Counted from the stretch's first letter, positions 27,543 to 37,537 are shown. The stretch: 64,000 nt of DNA from Tolumonas lignilytica (GCF_000527035.1 NZ_AZUK01000001.1:248001-312000), one strand, 5' to 3'. The notes: generated by a model from the letters alone, not told the origin. Made by a program: numbers and translations.

Positions 27543-28724
27543 ATGCCACTTGCACTATTTGCACTGACGATCAGTGCATTCGCTATCGGTGCGACTGAAT
27601 TCGTGATCGTCGGCTTAATACCGGTCATCGCGCAACAATTGCACATCACCTTACCCTCGGCAGGTTTGCTAGTGAGTTTATATGCAACCGGAGTGGCGAT
27701 CGGTGCACCAGTGCTCACAGCTTTAACTGGCAAAATACCCCGGAAATGGTTGTTTTGCGGTCTGATGACGCTTTTCATCATCGGTAATTTATTGGCATGG
27801 CAGGCCACCAGTTACAACACTCTAGTCATTGCCCGTATTTTAACCGGCTTAGCCCATGGCGTTTTCTTTTCCATTGGTTCAACAATTGCGACCAGTCTGG
27901 TACCTAAAGAAAAAGCCGCGAGCGCCATTGCCCTCATGTTCAGCGGGTTAACGGTCGCGTTAGTCACTGGTGTTCCACTCGGCACATGGATTGGACAAAC
28001 CTTTGGCTGGCAAGAAACTTTTCTGGCTATGTCATTACTGGGTGTCATTGCCTTAGTGAGCAGTTTGCTGTTGATACCAACGCAGATCCATCACACAGCA
28101 CCCGCGTCTTTTCATCAACAACTGGCCGTCTTAACTCACCCTCGTCTGTTATTAGTCTATGCTAAAACAGCATTAGGTTATGGCGGCACATTTACAGCCT
28201 TTACTTTCCTCGCTCCGATCCTGCAAAAGATCAGCGGTTTCTCAGCCGGAAGTGTCAGCCTGATATTGCTGATTTACGGTGTATCTGTCGCGGTGGGTAA
28301 TATCTGGGGAGGAAAGCTTGCAGACCAGAAAGGCGTTCTACCAGCCTTAAAGATCCTCTTTGCTGGGTTAGCGATCGTGTTGTTCAGTCTGACATTTACT
28401 GCGGGAAATCAAATCACCGCCTTACTAACTGTGCTGATCTGGGGGGCATTTTCCTTTGGCAATGTTCCAGGATTGCAGGTTCTAGTGGTTAAGCAGGCCC
28501 AGCGGTTTACCCCAAAAGCCGTTGATGTTGCATCAGGCTTAAACATTGCCGCCTTTAATGTTGGGATTGCATTGGGCTCGATTGTCGGTGGCACAGTAGT
28601 CCGTCACTTAGCTCTCATCGATACTGCTTGGGTCGGTTGCCTCATTGTATTAACCGCACTGGTGCTCACTTTTATCAGTGAATATCTGGAACGGCGCGAT
28701 AAAACTCAATATGTACAATCGTAA
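27543..28724 (+). CDS. MFS transporter, YdhP/AraJ type
   Basis: 393 residues with 12 hydrophobic segments. The start ALFALTISAFAIGATEFVIVGLIP, and the loop 2-3 region TGKIPRKW, are typical of the YdhP/AraJ drug:proton antiporter subfamily. The substrate is unknown. It is divergent from a LysR gene and is followed by a hairpin (28795-28823). GAGGAG lies 8 nt before the ATG. Confidence 0.87.
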   Translation: MPLALFALTISAFAIGATEFVIVGLIPVIAQQLHITLPSAGLLVSLYATGVAIGAPVLTALTGKIPRKWLFCGLMTLFIIGNLLAWQATSYNTLVIARILTGLAHGVFFSIGSTIATSLVPKEKAASAIALMFSGLTVALVTGVPLGTWIGQTFGWQETFLAMSLLGVIALVSSLLLIPTQIHHTAPASFHQQLAVLTHPRLLLVYAKTALGYGGTFTAFTFLAPILQKISGFSAGSVSLILLIYGVSVAVGNIWGGKLADQKGVLPALKILFAGLAIVLFSLTFTAGNQITALLTVLIWGAFSFGNVPGLQVLVVKQAQRFTPKAVDVASGLNIAAFNVGIALGSIVGGTVVRHLALIDTAWVGCLIVLTALVLTFISEYLERRDKTQYVQS

Positions 28725-28794
28725 CGAACGTCTTGCCAACCCCGCTTTTGCTCCTGAGAGGGATTAAATCCGCCAAGACTTTCCCCCATCAGAA

Positions 28795-28829
28795 GGCAGG
28801 AACTTTTATGCATCGTTCCTGCCTGTTTC
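28795..28829 (+). terminator. Probable terminator of the MFS gene
   Basis: GGCAGGAAC and GTTCCTGCC form a perfect 9-bp stem around an 11-nt loop, followed by TGTTTC. The T tract is short. Confidence 0.6.
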
Positions 28830-28841
28830 ATATTCTCAGAT

Positions 28842-29303
28842 TTAACGGCGGGAACGACGACGCTGGAGTTCTTCCGCCGCATTTTGCCCCCGAACCGTTT
28901 CGGCCAATTCCGTAGGCACAATGGTCATTCCGATTGGAGCTAAGGCTATACCCGCTAATTTCAGATGCTGAATTGCAAATGGAATACCGATGATCGTGAC
29001 AAAACAGGCAACCGCCGAACAAAGATGCCCTATCGCCAACCAGATCCCGGCAAACAGAAACCAGATTATATTGCCGATCAAACCAAATGCCCCCGTACCA
29101 ATATCTTCTTGTAAGTAAAGATCTTTACGGCTCACCGCTTCTTTTCCAAATGGAAAAAACGAAAACTGACCTATGACAAAACAGGCTTTTGCCCAAGGGA
29201 TGCCAACAACCGTTACCAATGCCAGTAAACCCGCCAGCCACCAGCCGATGCCCATCAGAACACCACCAAAAACAAACCAGATAAGATTTCCAATCAGACG
29301 CAT
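28842..29303 (-). CDS. yccF: YccF-family inner membrane protein
   Basis: 153 residues of two tandem YccF domains (motifs LIGNLIWFVFGG and LIGNIIWFLFAG; TVVGIPWAKACF and TIIGIPFAIQHLKLA), each with two membrane segments. In E. coli YccF is a 148-residue inner membrane protein of unknown function, long linked with yccS. The C-terminus is Arg-rich. GGAG lies 7 nt before the ATG. Confidence 0.88.
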   Translation of the reverse strand: MRLIGNLIWFVFGGVLMGIGWWLAGLLALVTVVGIPWAKACFVIGQFSFFPFGKEAVSRKDLYLQEDIGTGAFGLIGNIIWFLFAGIWLAIGHLCSAVACFVTIIGIPFAIQHLKLAGIALAPIGMTIVPTELAETVRGQNAAEELQRRRSRR

Positions 29304-29426
29304 GGTTTTCTCCTCATTGAACTGGACACCGCCACCAATTCGCTTGGTGCTACACGCAATCTAAGACACAGTCTACGCGTCTATTCTGTGGCATAATAAC
29401 GAGATCAAACAGCGATTTTTTCCCTC

Positions 29427-30056
29427 ATGACGACCTCATATCATATTCCTGCCACAGAAAATCAGTTCGAATTTGAAATCAAACGCAGTCAGTTTATCTG
29501 TTACGCCAACCATGCCAGTGATCGGGACACGGCAGAACACTTTATTCGCACCATCCGCGCCCAACACCCACAGGCGCGTCATGTGTGCTGGGCTTATATT
29601 GCCGGAGCGCCTGATTCTACCATCATGTCAATGAGCGATGACGGCGAACCCAGTGGCACCGCAGGCCGCCCCATGCTCAAAATATTGCAGCATAGTGGTC
29701 TGGGTGAAATTGTGGTGGCCGTAGTCCGATATTATGGCGGGATTAAACTCGGAACGGGGGGTTTACAACGTGCCTATTCAGACGCCGTTACTGGTGCGTT
29801 GGAAAACCTATCCCTTAAATTGAAAATTCATCGGGTCAAAGTAGAGCTACGCTATGATTACGCTCAGGAATCCGCCGTACGATATGTGTTAGGTCGTTAC
29901 GATATAGAAGAGCAACAACCGCATTTTGATACGCAGATCTTAATGACATTACAACTTGCCACCGCACAATGGGATGCGTTTAAAACAGAACTGACAAATT
30001 ACAGTGCAGGAGCAGTAAAAATTAATTTGATCACTGCCCCATCAATTGCGAATTAG
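29427..30056 (+). CDS. yigZ: YigZ/IMPACT family protein
   Basis: 209 residues: an N-terminal IMPACT/UPF0029 domain (FEIKRSQFICYANHASD, PQARHVCWAYIAG, SDDGEPSGTAGRPML, VVAVVRYYGGIKLGTGGLQRAYSDA) and a C-terminal DUF1949 domain. The exact role is unsettled; eukaryotic IMPACT acts in translation control. No SD is visible before the ATG. The 3' end overlaps that of the convergent HD-GYP gene by 4 nt. Confidence 0.92.
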   Translation: MTTSYHIPATENQFEFEIKRSQFICYANHASDRDTAEHFIRTIRAQHPQARHVCWAYIAGAPDSTIMSMSDDGEPSGTAGRPMLKILQHSGLGEIVVAVVRYYGGIKLGTGGLQRAYSDAVTGALENLSLKLKIHRVKVELRYDYAQESAVRYVLGRYDIEEQQPHFDTQILMTLQLATAQWDAFKTELTNYSAGAVKINLITAPSIAN

Positions 30057-31258
30057 AAAAACTTACTGATATCAATCCCGAACTCTTTCGGATCAACCGC
30101 ACATTCGATCTCTTCTGTAGGAGAACGAGCCAGATCGATCATCTTAACATCCAGATAATGTTTTCCGACCGTGCTATAGATGATCTTAACGACGGGTTGT
30201 AACGGCGCGCTGTCGTTACGTTCAATCACAATCGCTAATTTACCACTCTTGAGTTTCACCAGCGTACCCGTTGGGTGAATCCCCATGCATTTAATAAATT
30301 TGCTCACTAGCAATTCATCAAACTGAGTGCCGGAACCCTGCAGCAAAATACGGAACGCTTGTGTAGCCTGCATACCCTTTTTATAACAACGGTCGGCAGT
30401 CAGTGCATCATAGACATCGACAATGGTGCTCATGCGAGAGACAAGGCACAATTCCAACCCCTGTAGCCCACGCGGATACCCCAACCCATCCAGACGTTCA
30501 TGATGATTAGCCAGCACAGTCCGCATCGTCTTGGTGATCCCTTCTGCCTTGTCCAGGATCTGGATGCCATATTCGACATGCGTTTTCATGATATCGAATT
30601 CTTCTGGTGTCAATCGTCCCGGTTTGTGCAACACCTCATCGGGAATCATGACCTTGCCGGTATCATGCAGAAGCCCGCCCACCAGCAGTTCTTTAATCAT
30701 TTGGCGAGATAACTTCAGATAGCGTCCAAAATTGGCCAGTAACATACCCACATTCAGTGAGTGTTCCATCAAATAGGTATCTTTATCACGGATGCGGGAC
30801 AGATAAATCATGGCATCCGGATTAGTGAAAATAGAATCCACCAACTCATCCGCCATCTCTTCCAATGGGGCGATATCAACCACTTCACCCTTTTTCAATG
30901 AAGCCAATAATTTGGTTTGCAGCGTTTTCGCTTCAGCATACAACTTCTGAGTTTGTTTACGTGCTTCCGCTTTTTCAAACGATGACATGATCTCCTGAGA
31001 CTGCGGCGAAGGCGCTAGATTTGACTCCGGGTTCTCAAGTATCTCTTCCTGTTGATGTTTGCTGCGGGTGAGATCAATTTTGACTTCCAGCACGCCCATT
31101 GAACGCAAAGAACGGCACGTTGTAGCACTGGAAACCAACCCTGGTTTAAACTCAATATCACCGGTTTGTCTAGTGACAGAGACAACGAACATCCCCAGTT
31201 TGATGTCTTGAATGGAGATATTTTTAAATTTTGCAGTCGATAATTGAGATGTCGACAT
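30053..31258 (-). CDS. HD-GYP domain phosphodiesterase
   Basis: 401 residues: an N-terminal DUF3391-type domain (about 1-150) and a C-terminal HD-GYP domain that hydrolyses cyclic di-GMP. The metal and signature residues are intact: LLHDTGKVMIPDEVLHKPG, then HHERLDGLGYPRGL. It is likely to lower c-di-GMP and promote motility. I start at 31258, with AGGG 7 nt upstream; an ATG at 31282 lacks an SD. It is the counterpart to the diguanylate cyclase at 46514, but they are far apart. Confidence 0.92.
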   Translation of the reverse strand: MSTSQLSTAKFKNISIQDIKLGMFVVSVTRQTGDIEFKPGLVSSATTCRSLRSMGVLEVKIDLTRSKHQQEEILENPESNLAPSPQSQEIMSSFEKAEARKQTQKLYAEAKTLQTKLLASLKKGEVVDIAPLEEMADELVDSIFTNPDAMIYLSRIRDKDTYLMEHSLNVGMLLANFGRYLKLSRQMIKELLVGGLLHDTGKVMIPDEVLHKPGRLTPEEFDIMKTHVEYGIQILDKAEGITKTMRTVLANHHERLDGLGYPRGLQGLELCLVSRMSTIVDVYDALTADRCYKKGMQATQAFRILLQGSGTQFDELLVSKFIKCMGIHPTGTLVKLKSGKLAIVIERNDSAPLQPVVKIIYSTVGKHYLDVKMIDLARSPTEEIECAVDPKEFGIDISKFF

Positions 31259-31371
31259 TGATAACCCTGTCAGCACGAACATATAACTTCAGCACATTAA
31301 AATACCCTTCGCACTACAAAAGCAATACACTACACAATAATTAACTGAACGTTTCACAAATTTGGCAAATA

Positions 31372-32067
31372 ATGCGCTTAGACAAACATCTTCATCAATG
31401 TATTGGAATTTCTCGCTCTCAGGCCTCGCAACTCATCCGGGCAGGCCGAATTACCATTAACGGAGTGGTTATCAAGAGTGGTGCACAGCATGTATCTGAA
31501 TTGGATCACATCTTATTAGATGGCGACCCGTTTGATGCGCCAGGAGAGAAACACCATTACTTTATGCTGTATAAGCCACAAGGCTATGTTTGTACCAATG
31601 AAGATGCCCATCATCCCAGCATTACCAAGTTATTCGACCTGCCTCATGCGAACAAATTACATAGCGCAGGCCGTCTTGATGTTGATACGACCGGATTAGT
31701 CTTAGTCACCAACGATGGTCAATGGTCACATCGCGTCACGGCACCGCGTAAACAATGTGATAAAACCTATCGTGTCTGGCTGGCCGAACCTATCTCTCCA
31801 GACACTGAAGAGCACTTTGCTAAGGGGATTTTGCTAAAAAGTGAGTCTCAACCAACTCGTCCGGCTCAATTGGAAATCATTACAGCCACAGAGGCGTTGC
31901 TGACCATTCATGAAGGCAAATATCATCAGGTAAAACGCATGTTTGCTGCCGTCGGCAATCACGTGACGCAATTACACCGAGAACGGATTGGCAGCTTAAT
32001 ATTGGATCCCACCCTCACGGAAGGCCAATATCGAGAATTAACACCCGATGAGATCCAACTCTTTTAG
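31372..32067 (+). CDS. rsuA: 16S rRNA pseudouridine(516) synthase RsuA
   Basis: Makes the single pseudouridine at position 516 of 16S rRNA. 231 residues: S4 domain (about 1-60: RLDKHLHQCIGISRSQASQLIRAGR), then the RsuA catalytic domain with the Asp in HSAGRLDVDTTGLVLVTNDG and the KTYRVWL strand. Its length equals E. coli RsuA. It ends one base from the convergent EamA gene. Confidence 0.93.
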   Translation: MRLDKHLHQCIGISRSQASQLIRAGRITINGVVIKSGAQHVSELDHILLDGDPFDAPGEKHHYFMLYKPQGYVCTNEDAHHPSITKLFDLPHANKLHSAGRLDVDTTGLVLVTNDGQWSHRVTAPRKQCDKTYRVWLAEPISPDTEEHFAKGILLKSESQPTRPAQLEIITATEALLTIHEGKYHQVKRMFAAVGNHVTQLHRERIGSLILDPTLTEGQYRELTPDEIQLF

Positions 32068-32068
32068 T

Positions 32069-32953
32069 TTAGCGGGCCAGCACCAGCGCCGTTCCACAAA
32101 CGACTAATATCGCCCCGACCCAAGAACCCGTACTGGGCCTGTGTCGGGTGAAAAACCAAAGCAGTGGCAAGAGCATGACGGGTGATGTCGATGACATGAT
32201 GGCAACCAGCGTCACATTGCCATGTTTTAATGCAAAAAGGAAAATGGTCATGCCCAATGCCATGGCCAGAAAACCATTCAATGCAATAATGCCCAAAACC
32301 CGCATATTCATCGGCGATACCGCTTTACTGAAAGGAAAGCGGGCAAATCTTAATCCCACATGTGCAGACAGTGCGACCACCATTCGGACACACGAAGCCG
32401 CAATAGGATCAGCTCCCTCCATCATCACGGGTTTCGCAATGATCGTACCTAATGACTGACACAATGCGGCAATCAGTCCTAGACCCAGACTCAACCACAA
32501 TGCCCCATGGGTATATTCCAGTTTTTGGGGTTTAGAACCACTGAATGCGACAGCAACCAATACCCCGGAAAAAACAAAAGCAGCCCCCGCCCAACCTTGC
32601 AACGAAAGTCGTTCATGGAATAACCAGATACCAAATATTGCAGAAAATGCTGCATGAGTGGCGAAAAGCAAACCGGCTCGACGCGGCCCGATCCGATTCA
32701 TACACGCATAGAGACAGGTATCGCCAATAAAAATGCCGATCAGACCCGAGCTTGCCATCATGCCCATTTGTGTCAGTGATAGCGAATGAAAACCGCCGCT
32801 TACAAGGCTCATCACGCCCAACATCACACTCACACATGCCATACGCCATCGGCTAAATGCAAACGTTCCAAGATGACGAGCCGGTATGACCGATAACAAA
32901 CTGGCACTCGCCCACAAGAATGCAGACACCAATGCCAGCCATTCCAACGACAT
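32069..32953 (-). CDS. EamA/DMT-superfamily transporter
   Basis: 294 residues with ten predicted membrane segments in two EamA repeats (first from about residue 5, second from about 150). The drug/metabolite transporter superfamily exports metabolites or drugs; the substrate is unknown. GAGG lies 6 nt before the ATG. Downstream of pilU on the same strand but separated by a hairpin. Confidence 0.88.
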   Translation of the reverse strand: MSLEWLALVSAFLWASASLLSVIPARHLGTFAFSRWRMACVSVMLGVMSLVSGGFHSLSLTQMGMMASSGLIGIFIGDTCLYACMNRIGPRRAGLLFATHAAFSAIFGIWLFHERLSLQGWAGAAFVFSGVLVAVAFSGSKPQKLEYTHGALWLSLGLGLIAALCQSLGTIIAKPVMMEGADPIAASCVRMVVALSAHVGLRFARFPFSKAVSPMNMRVLGIIALNGFLAMALGMTIFLFALKHGNVTLVAIMSSTSPVMLLPLLWFFTRHRPSTGSWVGAILVVCGTALVLAR

Positions 32954-32974
32954 AACAACCTCTATAAAATACAG

Positions 32975-32996
32975 CAGACCGGCAAAAGCCGGTCTG
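32975..32996 (-). terminator. Hairpin after pilU
   Basis: CAGACCGGC-AAAA-GCCGGTCTG is a perfect 9-bp stem between pilU and the EamA gene. No T run follows on the minus strand except a distant TATTTTATAG, so termination may be partial. Confidence 0.5.
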
Positions 32997-33019
32997 AAAG
33001 CAAAACAATGCGCAGAAAA

Positions 33020-34177
33020 TCAGAAAAAATCAGGTTCATCGCGTTTGACGGGATCCAACTCCCAATTCAACGCTTCACCTTTAACTTCCAGAGCGCCTTT
33101 TTCATCGTGTAACTTGATCTTCAGTTTCAGGTTGTTAACCGAATCGGCATTACGCAGCGCCTCTTCCTCATTAATGACACCTTCGCAATAAAGCTCAAAC
33201 AAACACTGGTCAAAGGTTTTCATCCCCAGATTGGTCGATTTCTCCATGATTTCTTTGATATTGGCGAAATCCCCCCGGCGGATCATATCCTGAATGGTTA
33301 CCGTGCCCAGCATGATTTCTACGGCCGCTCGCCGTTTACCATCGATAGTTTTTACCAAGCGCTGAGAAACAAAAGCCTTCAGATTGTTACCCAAATCGTT
33401 CATCAACTGAGGGCGACGCTCTTCTGGAAAAAAGTTAATAATACGGTCTAACGCCTGGTTGGCATTGTTTGCATGCAATGTCGAGATCGCCAAGTGCCCG
33501 GTTTCCGCAAAAGCCAGCGCATGTTCCATGGTTTCCCTATCACGAATTTCCCCAATCAAAATAACATCCGGTGCCTGACGCAGTGTATTTTTCAAGGCTG
33601 CATGGAAACTGCGGGTATCCACCCCCACTTCACGCTGATTAATGATGCTCTTTTTATGCGGGTGAACATACTCAATGGGGTCTTCAATGGTGATAATATG
33701 TCCACTGGTATTTTTATTTCGGTGATCAATCAGCGCTGCCAGTGATGTCGATTTCCCTGAACCGGTTGCGCCCACAAATAAGACCAACCCGCGCTTTTCC
33801 ATAATGACATCCAGCAACACTGGCGGAAGTTTTAACTCCTCAAATGTTGGAATATCTAATTTGATGTTACGGGCGACGATCGCAATTTCGTTACGCTGGC
33901 GGAAAATATTGATACGGAAACGACCTACTTTGGGCAGAGATAATGCCAGATTCATTTCGAGTTCTTTCTCAAAAATGGCTTGTTGTTCTGCATCCATAAT
34001 ATCGTCGGCAATAGCAGCAACCTCACCCGGTTTCATTGGCAATTCTTGAATGGGTGTCAGCACACCATTAAATTTAATACTGGGTACCGCACCTGTTGAA
34101 AGATATAAGTCCGAACCATTCTCAAAGGCCAGCTTAATCAACATATCCAGAAATTCCATCGATTCAGGAACAGCCAT
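33020..34177 (-). CDS. pilU: Type IV pilus retraction ATPase PilU
   Basis: 385-residue hexameric secretion ATPase that assists PilT in retracting type IV pili. Walker A is GATGSGKST, the Asp box is TIEDPIEYVH, Walker B is VILIGEIRDRETM, and the His box is TGHLAISTLHANN. The longer C-terminal tail (about residues 345-385, ending KRDEPDFF) favours PilU over PilT. I start at 34177, where GGAG stands 7 nt upstream. pilT itself is not adjacent, although pilT-pilU are usually paired. Confidence 0.88.
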   Translation of the reverse strand: MAVPESMEFLDMLIKLAFENGSDLYLSTGAVPSIKFNGVLTPIQELPMKPGEVAAIADDIMDAEQQAIFEKELEMNLALSLPKVGRFRINIFRQRNEIAIVARNIKLDIPTFEELKLPPVLLDVIMEKRGLVLFVGATGSGKSTSLAALIDHRNKNTSGHIITIEDPIEYVHPHKKSIINQREVGVDTRSFHAALKNTLRQAPDVILIGEIRDRETMEHALAFAETGHLAISTLHANNANQALDRIINFFPEERRPQLMNDLGNNLKAFVSQRLVKTIDGKRRAAVEIMLGTVTIQDMIRRGDFANIKEIMEKSTNLGMKTFDQCLFELYCEGVINEEEALRNADSVNNLKLKIKLHDEKGALEVKGEALNWELDPVKRDEPDFF

Positions 34178-34355
34178 ATAACATCTCCATATCAAGCTAT
34201 ATCTTCTATTCTGGTTTATTTTGCTGGTTTATTTAAGTCATCCGCCAGAAATATATAGATAAATTTGTAAAGGGCGCATCTGTGACCAAAGAGACACTCG
34301 TAAATGAATAACCTGCTCTATACTTTGGGTAGCAAAACTGGATCTGGAGGTTGAT

Positions 34356-35222
34356 ATGTGGCAATCCATTACAATGCAAATCTCCGAATGTATGGACGCT
34401 CCATTTACTATCGAAAAACGGCAGTTATTGCTACATACTCAGGATTCTAATTACTATCGGATCACCGACCTGAAACAAGCGATCTCCTTCATCGTTCGGG
34501 TCACACCCAAATCTATGGCCACAAAATTTGACATCGTGACCCGGAATTTGGCATTGATGTCAGATTGGTTGCTTTCACCACCCATCATTCTTTATGGTTC
34601 AACAGCAGATCAGTGCTTTTCCGTCTTTAAGCCGTTTGACGTTGACGAATGTTTACCCTTACCCAATGAGTGGTACGAATTAGGTAAACAATTTGCCCGA
34701 ATGCATCAAAATTGCCAGCAGGGTATGTATGGCTGGGAAGAAGACACCTTCATATTTCAACAGATCCAGCCTAATCGCTGGCAAAAAAACTGGGCCTCTT
34801 TTTTCTCTGAACAACGGATCGGTTGGCAATTACAACTACATCAGGAAAAGGGAAAAAACCTCATTAATATTTCTGATCTCACCAGTGTCATCCATCGCCT
34901 GTTACATCACCACCACCCAGAACCATGCCTGTTGCATGGTCAGTTAGTGCCGGAAAATATTCTGGTTACCAGTACCGGTTTATTTTTGCCAGACAATGCC
35001 TGTTATTGTGGTGACCGCGAGGTAGATCTGGCTTGGCTGATGACATTTAGCACCGGCTATGACGATTTTTTACGCGGATATACCGAAATATGGCCATTAC
35101 CTCCAGACTATGAAATCCGACAGCAAATATATGCACTCTATCCGTTATTAGTGCAGTTACATTATTCACCGGCACTTGAAGCGAGGGTTCACAACCATAT
35201 TGCGCTAATTTTAGCCATCTGA
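34356..35222 (+). CDS. YniA-like fructosamine-kinase family protein, probable pseudokinase
   Basis: 288 residues clearly homologous to E. coli YniA: WQ at the start, QQx[18 protein letters not shown] and [12 protein letters not shown]. YniA-type kinases phosphorylate ketosamines or related sugars. Here key residues differ: the catalytic motif HGDLxxxN reads HGQLVPEN (Asp replaced by Gln196) and the ATP-anchoring Lys in FFVK is Arg (FIVR, residue 48). The metal-binding Asp (213) is kept. The chain may therefore be inactive as a kinase. It has a strong SD (GGAGG). Confidence 0.82.
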   Translation: MWQSITMQISECMDAPFTIEKRQLLLHTQDSNYYRITDLKQAISFIVRVTPKSMATKFDIVTRNLALMSDWLLSPPIILYGSTADQCFSVFKPFDVDECLPLPNEWYELGKQFARMHQNCQQGMYGWEEDTFIFQQIQPNRWQKNWASFFSEQRIGWQLQLHQEKGKNLINISDLTSVIHRLLHHHHPEPCLLHGQLVPENILVTSTGLFLPDNACYCGDREVDLAWLMTFSTGYDDFLRGYTEIWPLPPDYEIRQQIYALYPLLVQLHYSPALEARVHNHIALILAI

Positions 35223-35292
35223 TAGCGATAAACTGGCGAGTTTGTCGACTTATGGCTATAGTGTCGCGATTTCAACTGACAGGTATTTACCG

Positions 35293-35502
35293 ATGAAACA
35301 CCTCGCCTACTGCGAAAAAATCAGGGAGGTTTACAGTCAAATCGGGAGTGGTGATCAAGGCTATATGCCTAAAGCAATCAGTGTCGTACTGAAAACGCTT
35401 GATGACATCGCTCAAAATCCAGATTTGCCTGAAGACGTCCGCAATAAAGCTGCATTTGCCGCAGCAAATCTACTCATCAGTGATTACTCTGAAGACGCCT
35501 GA
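35293..35502 (+). CDS. yaeP: YaeP/UPF0253 family protein
   Basis: 69 residues matching the UPF0253 family (E. coli YaeP, 66 residues): [22 protein letters not shown] and [15 protein letters not shown]. Function unknown; small helical protein. I start at the ATG at 35293; the longer frame upstream has no family match. The stop codon lies within the terminator stem. Confidence 0.9.
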   Translation: MKHLAYCEKIREVYSQIGSGDQGYMPKAISVVLKTLDDIAQNPDLPEDVRNKAAFAAANLLISDYSEDA

Positions 35503-35517
35503 ATATCAGGCGTTTTT
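35495..35517 (+). terminator. Terminator overlapping the yaeP stop
   Basis: ACGCCTGA-ATA-TCAGGCGT, an 8-bp stem followed by TTTT; the yaeP TGA stop (35500-35502) is part of the stem, so ribosomes finishing yaeP could affect folding. Confidence 0.85.
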
Positions 35518-35558
35518 ATTCTCCATTACACCCAATTACTCCAATGAAAGGTCATGTC

Positions 35559-36923
35559 GTGATTCATTACCAGTTGGAAATCCGCCGTCTTGTCCGGTTG
35601 GCCTTCCCTATTCTTCTTGCGCAAATCGCCCAAACCGCCATGACACTGGTCGACACGATTATGGCTGGTCGATATAGCGCCATTGACTTAGCGGCCATTT
35701 CTGTCGCCAGTAGTTTCTGGTTGCCCATCGTCTTGACCAGCCAAGGCATCATCATGGCGTTAACCCCGATTGTTGCTCAACTCAATGGGGCACAAAGAAA
35801 GGCGGAAATCCCCAATGCTGTCGTTCAGGGTTTATGGTTAACCGGGTTCGTGTTAATTCCCGCCGCATTGCTTCTTTATTACAGCCCGTTATTGCTTCAT
35901 TGGATGGATGTATCCAGCGTGATGGCTGATAAAACAACACGCTATTTACACGCCATGCTACTTGGGCTACCGGCCTATTTGTATTATCAGGTATTACGTA
36001 ATTATGCCGAAGGGCTATCACATACCATTCCCGGTATGTGCATCGGATTTGCAGGTCTCCTACTCAACATTCCATTAAATTATCTCTTTATTTACGGAAA
36101 ATTGGGCTTCCCTGAATTAGGCGGTGTAGGTTGCGGTTTTGCATCTGCCGGTGCCATGTGGTTTATGGCGATTGCGATGACAGTTTATGTTTTGAAATCA
36201 GCCCAATACCAAGAATGCCGATTATTCCAACATATGATTAATGTGCAATGGACGAGCATTATCAGGATATTTAAATTGGGCGCTCCCATCGCCTTGGCGC
36301 TATTTTGTGAGGTAACCCTTTTTACTGTAGTAGCCTTATTACTGGCACCACTAGGGCCGGAAATTGTCGCCAGTCATCAGGTCGCGCTCAATTATTCTTC
36401 ACTGATTTTTATGCTTCCGCTTTCACTGGGATATGCTGTTACTATTCGCGTTGGCCACACCATGGGAGAACAGCAGCCACAGCAAGCTAAAGTAGCTGTA
36501 TTCAGTGGGCTCATTGTTGGCCTGTGCATCACCACACTGACAGCGTCAGCAACCATCCTGTTGCGACAATGGATTGCAACCCAATATACCGATGACCCAT
36601 CCGTCATTGCATTAGCAGCTCATCTCATTATTTTTGCCGCTGTCTATCAATTTTCTGACACCGTACAAGCTATCTCATCGGGCGCATTGCGTGGTTTTAA
36701 AGATACCCGGATCATTTTCATGATCACCTTACTGGCATATTGGATGATTGGCGTACCAACAGGTATTGTGCTTGGCCTTACCGACTGGTTAGTTCCGCGA
36801 ATGGGGCCTCAGGGGTTTTGGATCGGTATTATTTTGGGGCTTACAACCGCTGCAACGTTATTAGCCATACGTTTAAGAAAGACCTTACAAAAAACGCTCA
36901 GGCCGCTTGCACTTTCACAATAA
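35559..36923 (+). CDS. norM: MATE-family multidrug efflux pump NorM
   Basis: 454 residues with 12 membrane segments, a cation-coupled exporter of dyes and fluoroquinolones. The first segment PILLAQIAQTAMTLVDTIMAG and the later GALRGFKDTR motif are typical of NorM. I use the GTG at 35559 because AAAGG stands 7 nt upstream; an ATG at 35544 is in frame but lacks an SD. It is followed by a bidirectional terminator shared with zapC. Confidence 0.92.
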   Translation: MIHYQLEIRRLVRLAFPILLAQIAQTAMTLVDTIMAGRYSAIDLAAISVASSFWLPIVLTSQGIIMALTPIVAQLNGAQRKAEIPNAVVQGLWLTGFVLIPAALLLYYSPLLLHWMDVSSVMADKTTRYLHAMLLGLPAYLYYQVLRNYAEGLSHTIPGMCIGFAGLLLNIPLNYLFIYGKLGFPELGGVGCGFASAGAMWFMAIAMTVYVLKSAQYQECRLFQHMINVQWTSIIRIFKLGAPIALALFCEVTLFTVVALLLAPLGPEIVASHQVALNYSSLIFMLPLSLGYAVTIRVGHTMGEQQPQQAKVAVFSGLIVGLCITTLTASATILLRQWIATQYTDDPSVIALAAHLIIFAAVYQFSDTVQAISSGALRGFKDTRIIFMITLLAYWMIGVPTGIVLGLTDWLVPRMGPQGFWIGIILGLTTAATLLAIRLRKTLQKTLRPLALSQ

Positions 36924-36936
36924 CGCCAAAAACAAC

Positions 36937-36975
36937 GAAACCGGTTATTCACGTGAATACCGGTTTCTTTCTTTA
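36937..36975. terminator. Terminator between norM and zapC
   Basis: GAAACCGG...CCGGTTTC with an inner ATTCAC/GTGAAT extension, one bulged base, and T-rich flank CTTTCTTT on the plus strand; TTGTTTTT follows on the minus strand. Confidence 0.8.
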
Positions 36976-36997
36976 GCGATCCAGCAAGGATCTATCA

Positions 36998-37537
36998 TTA
37001 AGCCATTTTAGACAGATATTTAACTGCCGCCTGATATGGCAACAATTTATTATTCATCATTTTGCAGACAGCAGACTGTTTCAATACTTTTTCAGTATCT
37101 AATTGAATTGATTGACCAATAACAATACACAAGGATGCTTTGTCGCCTGGAGATATCACCATGACATCGCCATAGGTATGCTCAGTGACAACAGAGAACA
37201 CTTCACCCAACGCCGGTTCATCAGACAACATATCAACATCCTGATAATACCAACTTTGACTGACCAACGGTTTAGTGTATTTAACCGCAGCAACCGCATT
37301 TAAAACAATCTGGACCCGTTCAGGATCCGTAAATGGAAACTCCCCGAGGCATTCCAAAAAATGAAAATAGAGAGAAGAGTCATCTAATGAAAATGATTCA
37401 GTAAAAGCACTCTTAAGTAGCAATTGTTTTGCAGGGATTGCCACTGTGAACTGCATATCATCAGTTAAATCGAGTAAAAGAGTTTGGCGCTGCTCATCAA
37501 ATATCCAGCGCCAACTCTCATCAGGAACCAATATCAT
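36998..37537 (-). CDS. zapC: Cell division protein ZapC
   Basis: 179 residues. ZapC binds FtsZ at the division ring and stabilises filaments. The start MILVPDESWRWIFDEQ aligns with E. coli ZapC (MRIKPDDNWRWYYDEE), and blocks LLLDLTDDMQF and KMMNNKLLP agree too. I therefore start at 37537; an upstream ATG at 37594 would add 19 residues. Next to pyrD on the same strand, as in E. coli. Confidence 0.9.
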   Translation of the reverse strand: MILVPDESWRWIFDEQRQTLLLDLTDDMQFTVAIPAKQLLLKSAFTESFSLDDSSLYFHFLECLGEFPFTDPERVQIVLNAVAAVKYTKPLVSQSWYYQDVDMLSDEPALGEVFSVVTEHTYGDVMVISPGDKASLCIVIGQSIQLDTEKVLKQSAVCKMMNNKLLPYQAAVKYLSKMA

